Assembly: GCA_016205025.1 (NCBI GenBank)
Contig: JACQJO010000079.1
Coordinates: 1 to 34,204, forward strand
Source of the DNA: Elusimicrobiota bacterium
GTDB lineage: Bacteria; Elusimicrobiota; Elusimicrobia; JACQPE01
Reading direction: 5' to 3'
Length of the DNA: 34,204 bases
Shown: positions 15,863-24,156 of the stretch, in pieces
Numbering within the stretch: the first letter of the stretch is position 1
How the letters are laid out: each line of letters starts with the position of its first letter
The notes under the pieces: model-generated
Told to the model about the DNA's origin: nothing
Database searches by the model: none
What the model saw: the letters and a program-made list of their open reading frames with translations, nothing else
Program-made: the position numbers and the translations under genes

Positions 15863-17380
15863 TTATCTGCTCCATTTAAGCCACGTTTCCAAAACGGTTT
15901 TCACTCGCGTAGTCAGGCGGGTCCGGCTGTAAGCATCCGCGACTCTTTTGATGCATTCCGCTTGAGTCGGGTATGGATGAATCGTTTGGGCAATTCCTTT
16001 GAGCCCTATGCCGTTAGTCATTGCTAAAGTTACCTCACCGATCATTTCTCCGGCATGGCGCGCCACAATCGTGGCTCCCAGGATTTGATCCGTTCCTTGC
16101 CTTGCATGGACCTTAATAAACCCTTCCGATTCACCGTCTAGGATGGCGCGGTCTACATCGCGGAGTTCCTGAACAAATGTCTGAACGGGAATGCCTTTTT
16201 CTTTGGTGGATTTTTCATACAAACCCACGTGGGCAATCTCGGGATCGGTGTAGGTGCACCAGGGAATGGTCAGCGCGCTTGCTTTTTTGCGCCCCATGAA
16301 CAAAGCGTTCTGGATCACGATACGCGCCATGGCGTCTGCGGCATGCGTAAACTTATGAGCCGAACAGATGTCGCCAGCCGCGTAAATGCGGGAATTTGTG
16401 GTTTGCAAGCGATCATTTACCTTGACACCGGATTTCTTGTCATAGTCCACTCCCGCCGCCTCAAGGCTTAAGCCTTCGACGTTGGGAGCCCGCCCAACCC
16501 CCACCAGAATCTGATCCACGACAAACCCGTCTTTATGGCAATCGCACTGTGTGAAGATCACCTTCTCATTGCCTCTTTTTTCGATCCGAGTGACGTTGTG
16601 GTTACAGGAAAACTTTATCCCTTCCCGCACGAATGCATCCTCAATGATGGCCGCGGCGTCGCGATCTTCGCGAATAAGGGTTTGGCCCAGGGCTTCCATA
16701 AGATAGACTTCGGAGCCGAAACGCAAGAAAGCCTGGGCCATCTCACAGCCAATGGGGCCGGCACCAATGACGGCCAAACGTTTAGGCAGTTCGATTAAAG
16801 AAAAAATTGTTTCGTTGGTGAGATAACCGGCTTCTTTAAGCCCCGGGATGGGCAACTCCACCGCGCGGGCTCCAGAAGCGATGACCGCCTTGGCGAAACA
16901 AAGTCTTTGGTCGCCCACTTCGATGATACTGGGGCCTGCGAACTTGGCCTCGCCCAAAAAAACATCCACTCCCAACTTCTTAAAGCGCTGAACCGAATCA
17001 TTGGGGCTTATTTGGGCGCGCAAGCGGCGCATACGCGCCATGACAGATGGAAAGTCCACCTTAGACCCCGGCGGGACAATGACGCCACAATTCACGGCGC
17101 TACGAACCTCCGCGATGGCCCGTGAGGCCCGGATCAAAGCCTTAGAAGGCACGCAACCCACATTAAGGCAGTCGCCTCCCATTAAATGCTTTTCAATCAA
17201 AGCGACCTTGGCTCCCAAACTGGCGGCCCCTGCGGCGGTCACAAGCCCCGCCGTTCCAGCCCCGATCACAACCAGGTTGTATTTAGAAGCGGGTGTGGGA
17301 TTAACCCAATCAGAAGGGTGAGCATTGGCCACAAGAATTTGATTGTGCTCATCCATGGGATTAACAGTCACTTTATTCAT
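15863..17380 (-). CDS. FAD-dependent disulfide oxidoreductase, mercuric-reductase-like
   Basis: 505 residues from the ATG at 17380, chosen because GGAGGAG lies 5 nt upstream; an open frame extends to 17479 without homology. A FAD dinucleotide fold (VVIGAGTAGLV, residues ~37-47), the redox pair GGDCLNVGCVPSK (C71, C76), a NAD(P)H fold (LAVIGAGPIGCEMA), a second FAD motif (RIYAAGDIC) and the C-terminal HPYPTQAE with the active-site His are all present. The layout is that of the glutathione/mercuric reductase superfamily. It lacks the N-terminal metal-binding domain and the C-terminal vicinal Cys pair of true MerA (it ends LKWSR), so Hg(II) reduction is doubtful. It is the last gene of the DUF547-VTT operon, a grouping known from metalloid clusters in other bacteria. 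Confidence 0.85.
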   Translation of the reverse strand: MNKVTVNPMDEHNQILVANAHPSDWVNPTPASKYNLVVIGAGTAGLVTAAGAASLGAKVALIEKHLMGGDCLNVGCVPSKALIRASRAIAEVRSAVNCGVIVPPGSKVDFPSVMARMRRLRAQISPNDSVQRFKKLGVDVFLGEAKFAGPSIIEVGDQRLCFAKAVIASGARAVELPIPGLKEAGYLTNETIFSLIELPKRLAVIGAGPIGCEMAQAFLRFGSEVYLMEALGQTLIREDRDAAAIIEDAFVREGIKFSCNHNVTRIEKRGNEKVIFTQCDCHKDGFVVDQILVGVGRAPNVEGLSLEAAGVDYDKKSGVKVNDRLQTTNSRIYAAGDICSAHKFTHAADAMARIVIQNALFMGRKKASALTIPWCTYTDPEIAHVGLYEKSTKEKGIPVQTFVQELRDVDRAILDGESEGFIKVHARQGTDQILGATIVARHAGEMIGEVTLAMTNGIGLKGIAQTIHPYPTQAECIKRVADAYSRTRLTTRVKTVLETWLKWSR

Positions 17381-17436
17381 AGACGCTCCTCCACATCCGT
17401 CAAAATCTTTTTTGAGTTTTGTTTCATAAGTGCCTT

Positions 17437-17468
17437 GGGACCCTCCAGAACATTTTCTGAAGGGTCCC
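17437..17468. other. Long intercistronic hairpin
   Basis: GGGACCCTCCAGAA and TTCTGAAGGGTCCC form a near-perfect ~13-bp stem with a 4-base loop between the His-rich protein and the flavoprotein. No T-run follows on the minus strand, so it is more likely an mRNA-stability or attenuation element than a terminator. Confidence 0.6.
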
Positions 17469-17480
17469 CGGCGCTCCAAT

Positions 17481-18026
17481 CTAATTGTTCACCGGCACCA
17501 TCTCGTTTTTATCGTTATAGGTATAGCGGGGTCTGCCGTTGACCTTGTGAATCAAGACTTTATCCGTCTTCCAGCCCTCTTTGGTTTTCGTGGCATAGAA
17601 GTCCAGATCTACCTTGTCTTTCGAGCCTTTTTTAACGGATTTAAAATCCGAGCAGGCAAAGAACTGATTGTTTCCCAAATGCACCACGCGGTCTTTGTGA
17701 ATACGCACAAGTTTTAATTGCCAATCTTTACCAAGCTTGTCATCGTGCACTTTGAAAGCGCCCTTGGCGGATTCTTCTTTAACATAGCGCTCCACTTCTT
17801 GAGTGTATTCCTTGGTCGTTTGCTTGGTCCACTCCTTGGAGCCCATGGGGTGTTCGTGCCCGGCGGGATGCTCTCCTTTCTTGGGATGCTCGGCAGTTTT
17901 TCCTTCAACTCCGCTGATATGCTCCTCTTGAGCCGATTTGGCAGTCGGATGTTCTTTGGGATGCTCCGCTGCTTTGAGCGTTGTGGCCGCAAGCAACGCG
18001 GCGATTACCATTACGAGTCGTGTCAT
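17481..18026 (-). CDS. His-rich secreted protein, possible metal binder
   Basis: 181 residues from the ATG at 18026 (RBS GGAGGAG, 9 nt spacing); the open frame upstream overlaps the VTT gene and is not used. Signal peptide MTRLVMVIAALLAATTLKAA, then a His/Pro/Glu-rich stretch with repeated EHP (AEHPKEHP, GEHPAGHEHPMGS), then a conserved-looking domain (YTQEVERYVKEESAKGAFKV, DDKLGKDWQLKLVRIHKDRV, DLDFYATKTKEGW, VLIHKVNGRPRYTYN). I do not know a characterised homologue. The His clusters suggest periplasmic metal binding, and its place between VTT and flavoprotein genes suggests a metal or metalloid role; both are inference. Confidence 0.75.
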   Translation of the reverse strand: MTRLVMVIAALLAATTLKAAEHPKEHPTAKSAQEEHISGVEGKTAEHPKKGEHPAGHEHPMGSKEWTKQTTKEYTQEVERYVKEESAKGAFKVHDDKLGKDWQLKLVRIHKDRVVHLGNNQFFACSDFKSVKKGSKDKVDLDFYATKTKEGWKTDKVLIHKVNGRPRYTYNDKNEMVPVNN

Positions 18027-18043
18027 AATTCGATTCTCCTCCT

Positions 18044-18739
18044 TTAATTGACTTTCATTCCGGCAGGTTTTCCCTGCCTTGTTTTTTCTAAAGCGGTGCG
18101 GGCTATATGGGTCACATACAGGCTTACCCCCACGGCCGCTAGCAATCCAACAATGTAGAGCGCCCACTCGAAAGGGGTCTTGGTATGTCCGCCGGAAATA
18201 AGCTTACTCAAATCTCCCGCCAAAGAGCCCAGGTAGACATACATAACGGTCCCCGGAAGCATTCCGATCCAGGAGGCAATAACATAATCTCTTAAGCGCA
18301 CTCCCGTCACGCCGTAGGCGTAGTTCAAAAGATTGAATGGAAATATGGGAGAAAGCCGGGTCAACCCGACGATCTTGAATCCCTCCCTGGTAACGGCGGC
18401 ACTGATCGCCTTAAACTTTGGATTGTTCTCAATTTTTTTAGCCACCCAATCCCGCACTAAATACCGTCCGATCAGAAATGCCGCAGTGGCGCCCAATACC
18501 GAGCCCAAAGAGACATAAGCGGTGCCCCAGAAAACCCCAAAGAGGGCCCCGGCGCCCAGGGTAAGGATGGCTCCCGGCAGAAAAAGTACGCAGGCAAGAA
18601 CGTAGGCGGCTATAAAAACAAACGGGCCCCAAGAACCCGAACGCTGGATACTCCCCAATAGCTCTTGCATGTTGAAATGCCTGCCTAATCCGATCAAAAG
18701 GACCACGATCAAAATTCCTAGAACATATTTCATCTTCAT
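18044..18739 (-). CDS. TVP38/TMEM64 (VTT/DedA-like) membrane protein
   Basis: 231 residues from the ATG at 18739. Hydrophobic segments cover most of the chain, with the VTT-domain signature GAILTLGAGALFGVFWGT, then GATAAFLIGRYLVRD, and later RLSPIFPFNLLNYAYGVTGV. The family is implicated in lipid scrambling, and in bacteria is often paired with mercuric-reductase-like flavoproteins. It is probably an inner-membrane transporter or scramblase in the same operon as the His-rich protein (18-bp gap) and flavoprotein. A substrate cannot be read from sequence. Confidence 0.88.
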   Translation of the reverse strand: MKMKYVLGILIVVLLIGLGRHFNMQELLGSIQRSGSWGPFVFIAAYVLACVLFLPGAILTLGAGALFGVFWGTAYVSLGSVLGATAAFLIGRYLVRDWVAKKIENNPKFKAISAAVTREGFKIVGLTRLSPIFPFNLLNYAYGVTGVRLRDYVIASWIGMLPGTVMYVYLGSLAGDLSKLISGGHTKTPFEWALYIVGLLAAVGVSLYVTHIARTALEKTRQGKPAGMKVN

Positions 18740-18777
18740 GGTTTCCGGTCTGCCGACCTCCAACCATTTCCGCGCAG

Positions 18778-18794
18778 ACCCACCTTCGGTGGGT
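18778..18794. other. Short intercistronic hairpin
   Basis: ACCCACC-TTC-GGTGGGT, a perfect 7-bp stem in the DUF547-VTT gap, not followed by a T-run. Possibly a processing or stability element. Confidence 0.4.
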
Positions 18795-18814
18795 ACCCCC
18801 GCTTGGTCTTAGAG

Positions 18815-19699
18815 TTACTTGGATTCATTGAGGGACCAATCATAGTTCAAATACTTAATATCGTAGTTTCCTTTTAAAAGGTACGGCCTGTCCTGTTGGG
18901 ATACATAGCGGCTGATAAAGTTAAGCACCGCTTTCTCCGTAGTGCCATGGTCTCCGAATCCTTCCTTTGCAGGATAGGCGTTTTTAAAGTCTTCGCCAAA
19001 CCACTTAAATATCGGAGATAGAAAAATGGGCTGTCTGGCTTCCACTTCGATCCCGCTGACCATAGACATACGTTTATTCTCTTTGTCTATCTTGAACTTA
19101 GCTGGATTTTCCAAGAAACGTTTCGCCTGATCGTCTAACTGCGACTCAAGCCCAACGCTGGTATAGGCTTCGCCGCGCAATGGAGGGCAACCGATAGAAG
19201 CGCAGACAAGCGCCATGTGAGCGCGCGGCTCCTTAAATTGCTTTCTCAAAGTTTCGTGCTCAATTTCATTAAGGCTTATCTTGCGCCCAATCACCGTGAA
19301 TTGAAGCTTGTCCCAAACTCCGGGAATCTGGCGGATGCTGTTTTTAGGAAATCGCAGGGAAGCCGCCCAGGAAGACTTGATAGGGTAGTGATCCAAGATC
19401 GCCTTAACAGTTAGGGCGTTATAGGCGTTAATCCAGAAAGCAATTTGATCCTCCCTTTTCCAGGCCTTATATTCCGATTCCTTGAGCCCGGCCAAGGAAT
19501 CCAGATATTGATCCAAAATTTTAGGCTCCGCTTTGAGTTTTTTATAGTTTACGAATCCCTCGTGTGAATATCCCTTGAGCACTTGATCCCACTGGACGTG
19601 ATTTTGGTCAAAGGCGCCTGCCTCACCGGCGGCAATCATTAAAACACCCGCAACCTGAATGAGGGAGAAAAGTTTATTCCGCCTTAATAGCGAGTTCAT
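18815..19699 (-). CDS. DUF547 domain secreted protein
   Basis: 294 residues from the ATG at 19699. I prefer this start over 19723 because the ECF promoter -10 at 19733-19727 would place transcription start at or after 19723. Signal peptide with SLIQVAGVLMIAAGEAGA, then the DUF547 domain: WKREDQIAFWINAYNALTVKAILDHYP, IGRKISLNEIEHETLRK, HMALVCASIGCPPLRGEAY, SPIFKWFGEDF. The invariant CASIGCPP Cys pair and nearby His/Glu are conserved, resembling a papain-like or metal-binding active site, but the family has no proven reaction. It heads the operon with VTT, His-rich and flavoprotein genes and has its own ECF-type promoter. Confidence 0.88.
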   Translation of the reverse strand: MNSLLRRNKLFSLIQVAGVLMIAAGEAGAFDQNHVQWDQVLKGYSHEGFVNYKKLKAEPKILDQYLDSLAGLKESEYKAWKREDQIAFWINAYNALTVKAILDHYPIKSSWAASLRFPKNSIRQIPGVWDKLQFTVIGRKISLNEIEHETLRKQFKEPRAHMALVCASIGCPPLRGEAYTSVGLESQLDDQAKRFLENPAKFKIDKENKRMSMVSGIEVEARQPIFLSPIFKWFGEDFKNAYPAKEGFGDHGTTEKAVLNFISRYVSQQDRPYLLKGNYDIKYLNYDWSLNESK

Positions 19700-19726
19700 A
19701 TGATATTTTCCAAGCGCTTTCATAAC

Positions 19727-19757
19727 ATAAGTGTCCGCGGACGCATAAATGTTACAG
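19727..19757 (-). promoter_or_regulatory. ECF-type promoter, site 1 (DUF547 operon)
   Basis: CTGTAACATT at 19757-19748, then 14 nt, then CACTTAT at 19733-19727. Spacing and both boxes match the sites at 24126-24156, 25452-25482 and 25978-26008. Confidence 0.7.
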
Positions 19758-19760
19758 GCG

Positions 19761-20444
19761 TCACCAATACATCCTCGCTAAATGCCGAGGGGGCACTCCC
19801 AGATAAAAAAGAGCAATGATTAAAACGTTGCGTAAACCGTTAAACACACGGCCATTTTGTTCGTAGCGCCGGACAGAAGTTTTGATGGCCTCCGGAAGCA
19901 GTCTCACGCAGCCTAAACGCCGCAGTTTCTTAAAAAGAAAATACTCCTCCATAATGGGAACCGGCGGAAAACCTCCCACGCGGAAATAAATATCTTTCTG
20001 AATTGAGATAGACTGATCTCCATGGGGCACGCAGGTCCAAGACGTTCTCCAATTGGCCACAGACGCAAGAAAGCGGAAAAACGGCCGCTCGCTGTCAAAG
20101 CCAAGCCGGAAAGCCGTGGCTATTGTTTTATTGTCCGGGGCCCAAACTTCATTCAGCCGCTCTTGCCAGTTCGCAGGCAGTTGTGTGTCGGCGTGAAGAA
20201 AAAGCAAGAGGTCTCCGTTGGCAGATAGCGCCCCTTCGTGCATTTGAGCGGCACGGCCTAAACAGACGGCCCGTATGACCTTGTCTGCCAACCCCTGGGC
20301 TATATCAATGGTCCTATCCGAGCTTTGACCATCCACCACGATGATTTCGGTTGTATTCCGATCCGAGGTCGTCCGTAAATAGTGAATCGCCAGCGCGATA
20401 TTTATCTCTTCGTTGCGAGTGGGAATAATGACGGATATTTTCAC
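19761..20444 (-). CDS. Family 2 glycosyltransferase (TIGR04283-like, rSAM-associated)
   Basis: 227 residues from a GTG at 20444 that overlaps the TAG of the rSAM-ArsM gene by one base (TAGTG), giving the expected N-terminus VKISVIIPTRNEEINI. GT-A features: PTRNEE nucleotide-sugar loop, EIIVVDGQSSDRT, LLLFLHADTQLP as the DxD-like site, and PHGDQSISIQKDIYFRVGG with IMEEYFLF as acceptor/catalytic regions. It matches the small transferase type that co-occurs with radical SAM arsenosugar genes (rSAM/selenodomain-associated transferase 2). Coupled translation suggests it acts on the product of the upstream fusion enzyme, such as sugar attachment; this is inference. Confidence 0.85.
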   Translation of the reverse strand: MKISVIIPTRNEEINIALAIHYLRTTSDRNTTEIIVVDGQSSDRTIDIAQGLADKVIRAVCLGRAAQMHEGALSANGDLLLFLHADTQLPANWQERLNEVWAPDNKTIATAFRLGFDSERPFFRFLASVANWRTSWTCVPHGDQSISIQKDIYFRVGGFPPVPIMEEYFLFKKLRRLGCVRLLPEAIKTSVRRYEQNGRVFNGLRNVLIIALFYLGVPPRHLARMYW

Positions 20445-22975
20445 TAACAACAGCCTCCCGGCGCACCCGTGGCACAGCAGGATTCCTCTGCCATGGGAAT
20501 TGGAAGAATTCCCGCTCCGTCGGGTTCTAGGATTCGAAATTGTCCGGCATAAGGCGCGGCGGAGAGTTTGGCTGCCGTATCCGTACAAACCTCGATGGCC
20601 TCATTGCGCGGGAATACATGCCCTTCTTCATCCACTGTTGCTTTGTAAGGGCCCAAATAAATTGCCTTTTGGCCGATGAAACGGCACCCTGCTTTTTTCT
20701 CAAACTTATAACCGCGCACGGTGACGGAATAGAACTTGTGACCCTCGACTTCTTTCCAGAAAGTTTTCTTGAGAACGGAGATTCCATAAAAGCCCGCCTT
20801 CTCAAGGCCCGCCACAAACTCGGCTTCGGAAAGCGATCCAGAGATGCACTCTCCCCACAAGTCTTTGTGAGCTTGAAGATTTAAGGGTACCGGCTCATCG
20901 GAAACAATATCGGCCGCCACCGCGCGGCCGTGGTCTTTTAAGATTCGCCACATTTCGGCAAACACTTTTGGCTTATTAGGAGAAAGGTTGATGACGCAGT
21001 TGGAAGTGACTAGGTCCACGCTTTGATTTTCAACCGGGATACTTTCCAAATACCCTTTTTTGAACTCCACGGCGTCAAAACCCAGGTTTTGGGCCACTGT
21101 TTTTTGGCATTCACGCGCCACGCCCAACATTTGATCCGTCATGTCCACGCCGATGGCTTTGCCCTGGGAGCCCACTTTTTTGGCGGCAATGAAAACGTCA
21201 ATGCCTGCTCCGGAACCCAGGTCGAGCGCGGTTTCTCCAAGCCGCACCTGCGCTTGGGTGATCGGCGAACCGCAGCCATAAAAGCGATCAATCACTTCTT
21301 GCGGGATATGAGAAATTTCAGAATCGGCATATTTAATGGGACAGCAGAGATCGGCCTGGGGCTTATCCGCGGCTTTGCCATAGAACTGCTGGACAATGCG
21401 GTAGGGTTTCTCCACATCGAAGGCTAGAACACAATTGGAATGCAGAGTCCTAACGGGAGTTTTTTGCAAGTCCAGCCAATCCTTCGCATCTTCACTGCAA
21501 GCGATGGAATCGTCGCCCATGGCATGAAGAATTACCGGCGAGCTAAATCCAGATTTAGTGTTGAACGATTTTTGTTTGGCCTGGCCCAGCTTGCTCATAA
21601 TATTTTTCATGAGTTCGACATAAAGTTTGTAATAGGGGTCGTGGCCCACCAGAGAGCCCTCTTTCCCATTGGAGGAGAAAAAATAGCTGTGCTCCAAGTC
21701 GCCTCCGCCGGTTAAGAATTTGAAGGGATCGTTTTGAAAATTTTTAGCCTGGGCGACGGAAGCTTTTCTAAATTTTTTAGCCACCGGACTGTCCAGCCAC
21801 AAGTTGCGCAGGGACTCTTTCCGTGCATCGCCCAAACTTAAAAGCGGAAATCCCGCCATCGCGGCGGAAGGATAGACGTGGCCATCCACATACAGGCACA
21901 AGGATTCCCAGCAAAGTCCGCTCAGGTCGTATTTCACTCCGGGCTGTCCGTTGACGCGCGATTTTATGGATTCGTAGTTGTCAAAGATGATGCCTAAAGA
22001 ATCCGCCTGTTGTTTTACTTCGCGTGCCAAAGCCATCAGCTCGGCATTATCCGGGAAAAAGGATTTCTCTTGGGTTTCCAACACGCGGCCACGGTTATGA
22101 AGCCACATAAGATGGACGGATTTAGCGCCCAGATTTTTAGCCAACTGGGGCAAGTCTTCGAGTTCCTTCAGGTTGGTTTTGGTCACGGCGGCGGTAAAAG
22201 AGACGTCAAAACCAAGGGCCGCCAGTGACTTCAATCCTTGGGAGGCCCTGTCAAATACACCTTTACCGCGAATAGCATCATTGGTTTTAGCCGTCGTACC
22301 ATCTAAGCTCACTTGAAATTTAATTTTCTTGCGGTCCAGCGCTTCCAGTTTTTTTAGGCGCTCGCCCTCAATCAATGTCGCGTTGGTAAGAAGGATGAGT
22401 TCGCAGTCCAGCGGCCCCGTGATGTAACCGATCAAATCGAAAATATCGGTGCGGGCGAAAGGCTCTCCACCTGTCACATAGAAACGCTTAACGCCTAGAC
22501 TGGAGGACTGGGAGGCTATTTTCTTATAGAACTCAATCTCCGGCCCCTTTTCTCCTTTGGGATTGGAGGATACCAGGCAATGAGAACAGCTTAAATTACA
22601 GGTTTGGGTTAAGTGAATCCAAAATTCTTTCAAGCCCTGTGGTTTTAAATAGTGCTGGCGGCCTTTGTACGTATCGGCCTTGACAGGTTCGAGGGATAGA
22701 ATGCCCTTCGCTAGGGCCTCTTGAACAAATGTGCGCGCATGAAGCCAGGCTTTGCCTAAATCCACTTCATATAAACCGGCGTAGAGTTGGGCTAATTGCC
22801 CCAAGCTTGTTTTGCCGTCCACCCAGCTAAGGAGTCGCGCTCCGCGGCTGTCTAGGGCGATCCAGTTAGGCGCTTGGGCGTCCACAAAAAAATGCAGTCC
22901 CTCCCGGTTGAATGCGTAAAGTGAAGGCTTATGCAGTATGAGAGAATCTTTGATTTCGATTGTCTGTATGTTCAT
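20444..22975 (-). CDS. PqqD-radical SAM-SPASM-ArsM methyltransferase fusion
   Basis: 843 residues from the ATG at 22975, which overlaps the PiT stop (ATGA) after AGGAGG. Residues ~1-100 resemble PqqD (FFVDAQAPNWIALDSRGARLL). Residues ~115-400 are radical SAM with the Fe-S triad CNLSCSHC (C126, C130, C133), GGEP at 169-172, and a SPASM-like segment GLCWESLCLYVDGHVYPS (C355, C360). Residues ~525-760 are an ArsM-type arsenite methyltransferase: DLCCPIKYA (C544, C545), YGCGSP, SAM site DLGSGAGID, SNCVINLSPNK (C660) and GECISGS (C710), matching the Cys set of known ArsM. It ends in a Cys-rich tail (ESCCATGAPGGCC). It probably makes a methylated and further alkylated or adenosylated arsenical. The domain fusion is unusual; the product is unknown. 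Confidence 0.85.
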   Translation of the reverse strand: MNIQTIEIKDSLILHKPSLYAFNREGLHFFVDAQAPNWIALDSRGARLLSWVDGKTSLGQLAQLYAGLYEVDLGKAWLHARTFVQEALAKGILSLEPVKADTYKGRQHYLKPQGLKEFWIHLTQTCNLSCSHCLVSSNPKGEKGPEIEFYKKIASQSSSLGVKRFYVTGGEPFARTDIFDLIGYITGPLDCELILLTNATLIEGERLKKLEALDRKKIKFQVSLDGTTAKTNDAIRGKGVFDRASQGLKSLAALGFDVSFTAAVTKTNLKELEDLPQLAKNLGAKSVHLMWLHNRGRVLETQEKSFFPDNAELMALAREVKQQADSLGIIFDNYESIKSRVNGQPGVKYDLSGLCWESLCLYVDGHVYPSAAMAGFPLLSLGDARKESLRNLWLDSPVAKKFRKASVAQAKNFQNDPFKFLTGGGDLEHSYFFSSNGKEGSLVGHDPYYKLYVELMKNIMSKLGQAKQKSFNTKSGFSSPVILHAMGDDSIACSEDAKDWLDLQKTPVRTLHSNCVLAFDVEKPYRIVQQFYGKAADKPQADLCCPIKYADSEISHIPQEVIDRFYGCGSPITQAQVRLGETALDLGSGAGIDVFIAAKKVGSQGKAIGVDMTDQMLGVARECQKTVAQNLGFDAVEFKKGYLESIPVENQSVDLVTSNCVINLSPNKPKVFAEMWRILKDHGRAVAADIVSDEPVPLNLQAHKDLWGECISGSLSEAEFVAGLEKAGFYGISVLKKTFWKEVEGHKFYSVTVRGYKFEKKAGCRFIGQKAIYLGPYKATVDEEGHVFPRNEAIEVCTDTAAKLSAAPYAGQFRILEPDGAGILPIPMAEESCCATGAPGGCC

Positions 22976-24099
22976 ATCCGTCCTCCTGAAATAAGCGCGT
23001 AAAGTCCCATCGCAAAAATAGCGGCGGCGGGAAGCGTCACGATCCAAGCCCAAAACATATCTTTAACGGTGCGCCAGCGTATGTCTTTACCGCCCTTGCG
23101 CATACCTATTCCCATAATCGCCCCGCTTGAGACATGCGTTGTGGAAACAGGCAGAGCGATGTAGGAGGCAAATCCTACGAGGGCCGAGGTAATTAAATTT
23201 GCGGAAAAGCCTTCTTCGGCGGACATCGGAGTTACCTTCGCGGCCAGAGTCTCCGTCACCCTCAAGCCCCACCAAAAACTGCCTAGGCCCATAGCGAAGG
23301 CCACCAGCGCGTACATCTCAAGCTGGTTAAGACCCGCCAAAGAGGCCGCCGCTACCCCCAGCGCCAAAATTTTCGGGGTGTCATTCAAGCCTCGCGCGAA
23401 ACTGGTTAAGCCCGAGGTAAGCCAGTGTAGAGCATCCAGCGCGTTAATCCCTAAAAAAACTGCGGGCTCCGATTCGCATTCCTGCGACTGGCCCACTATC
23501 GGCTGTACCCAGATAGGCGCCTCAACCACGGCGACTGCCGCGGAGGCGTTAGGGTCTAAGCGGATGCATACGCCCTGCCCGCGTTCCATGCAAACGCAAT
23601 ATTTTTGAAAACGCCCGACCGTATAACGGATTAAGGGGAATAAAAGAAGCATGAGCGCCATGGAAAGTAACGGGCTGACCAAAAGCGGCATGGCAAATTT
23701 TTTGCCCAGGGCGATCCACTCGATCCCTCCCAGACGGATGGCCATAATCCCCGCCCCGCCCAAGGCGCCGGTAATGGCATGCGTGGTTGAAACCGGAAGT
23801 CCGGTGAGACAGGCGGCCAATAGCCACAAGATGGCTCCGCCGGCTACCGATATAAGAAAAGCGTGTCCTGTCAAAGGCTGGGCTAAAAGGTCCTTGCCGC
23901 TAAAAGCCGCCACCAAACCCTGTGAGGCGAAAGCCGCCGCCAGGCCGCCGGCCACGGTCCATAGCGTTCCCCATACAAGGGCTCTCTTGTAATTGGTAAC
24001 GCCGCTTCCCACGAGAGTAGCTATTCCCTTGGAAACGTCATTAGCTCCATTGGAAAAGGCCAAAACCAGAGTCAGAACGATCAATACCGTTGTCATCAT
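22972..24099 (-). CDS. PiT-family inorganic phosphate (or oxyanion) permease
   Basis: 375 residues, about ten hydrophobic segments. The two PiT signatures are present: GANDVSKGIATLVGSG near the N-terminus and GLPVSTTHAITGALGGAGI, with the paired repeat ALPVSTTHVSSGAIMGIG near the C-terminus. A hydrophilic loop with two Cys (FQKYCVCMERGQGVC) sits mid-protein. PiT carriers move phosphate with a cation and also arsenate. In this operon with an ArsM fusion, arsenate uptake is plausible but unproven. RBS AGGAGGAA. An ECF-type promoter lies 27 bp upstream, partly inside the preceding gene. Confidence 0.9.
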   Translation of the reverse strand: MMTTVLIVLTLVLAFSNGANDVSKGIATLVGSGVTNYKRALVWGTLWTVAGGLAAAFASQGLVAAFSGKDLLAQPLTGHAFLISVAGGAILWLLAACLTGLPVSTTHAITGALGGAGIMAIRLGGIEWIALGKKFAMPLLVSPLLSMALMLLLFPLIRYTVGRFQKYCVCMERGQGVCIRLDPNASAAVAVVEAPIWVQPIVGQSQECESEPAVFLGINALDALHWLTSGLTSFARGLNDTPKILALGVAAASLAGLNQLEMYALVAFAMGLGSFWWGLRVTETLAAKVTPMSAEEGFSANLITSALVGFASYIALPVSTTHVSSGAIMGIGMRKGGKDIRWRTVKDMFWAWIVTLPAAAIFAMGLYALISGGRI

Positions 24100-24125
24100 T
24101 TTTAAATTCCTCCTAGCGTATATAA

Positions 24126-24156
24126 ATAAGTGATCTAAGACCGAATAATGTTACAG
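24126..24156 (-). promoter_or_regulatory. ECF-type promoter, site 2 (PiT-rSAM-GT2 operon)
   Basis: CTGTAACATT at 24156-24147, 14 nt, CACTTAT at 24132-24126. It overlaps the last codons of the GT-C gene and precedes the PiT ATG at 24099. Confidence 0.7.
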
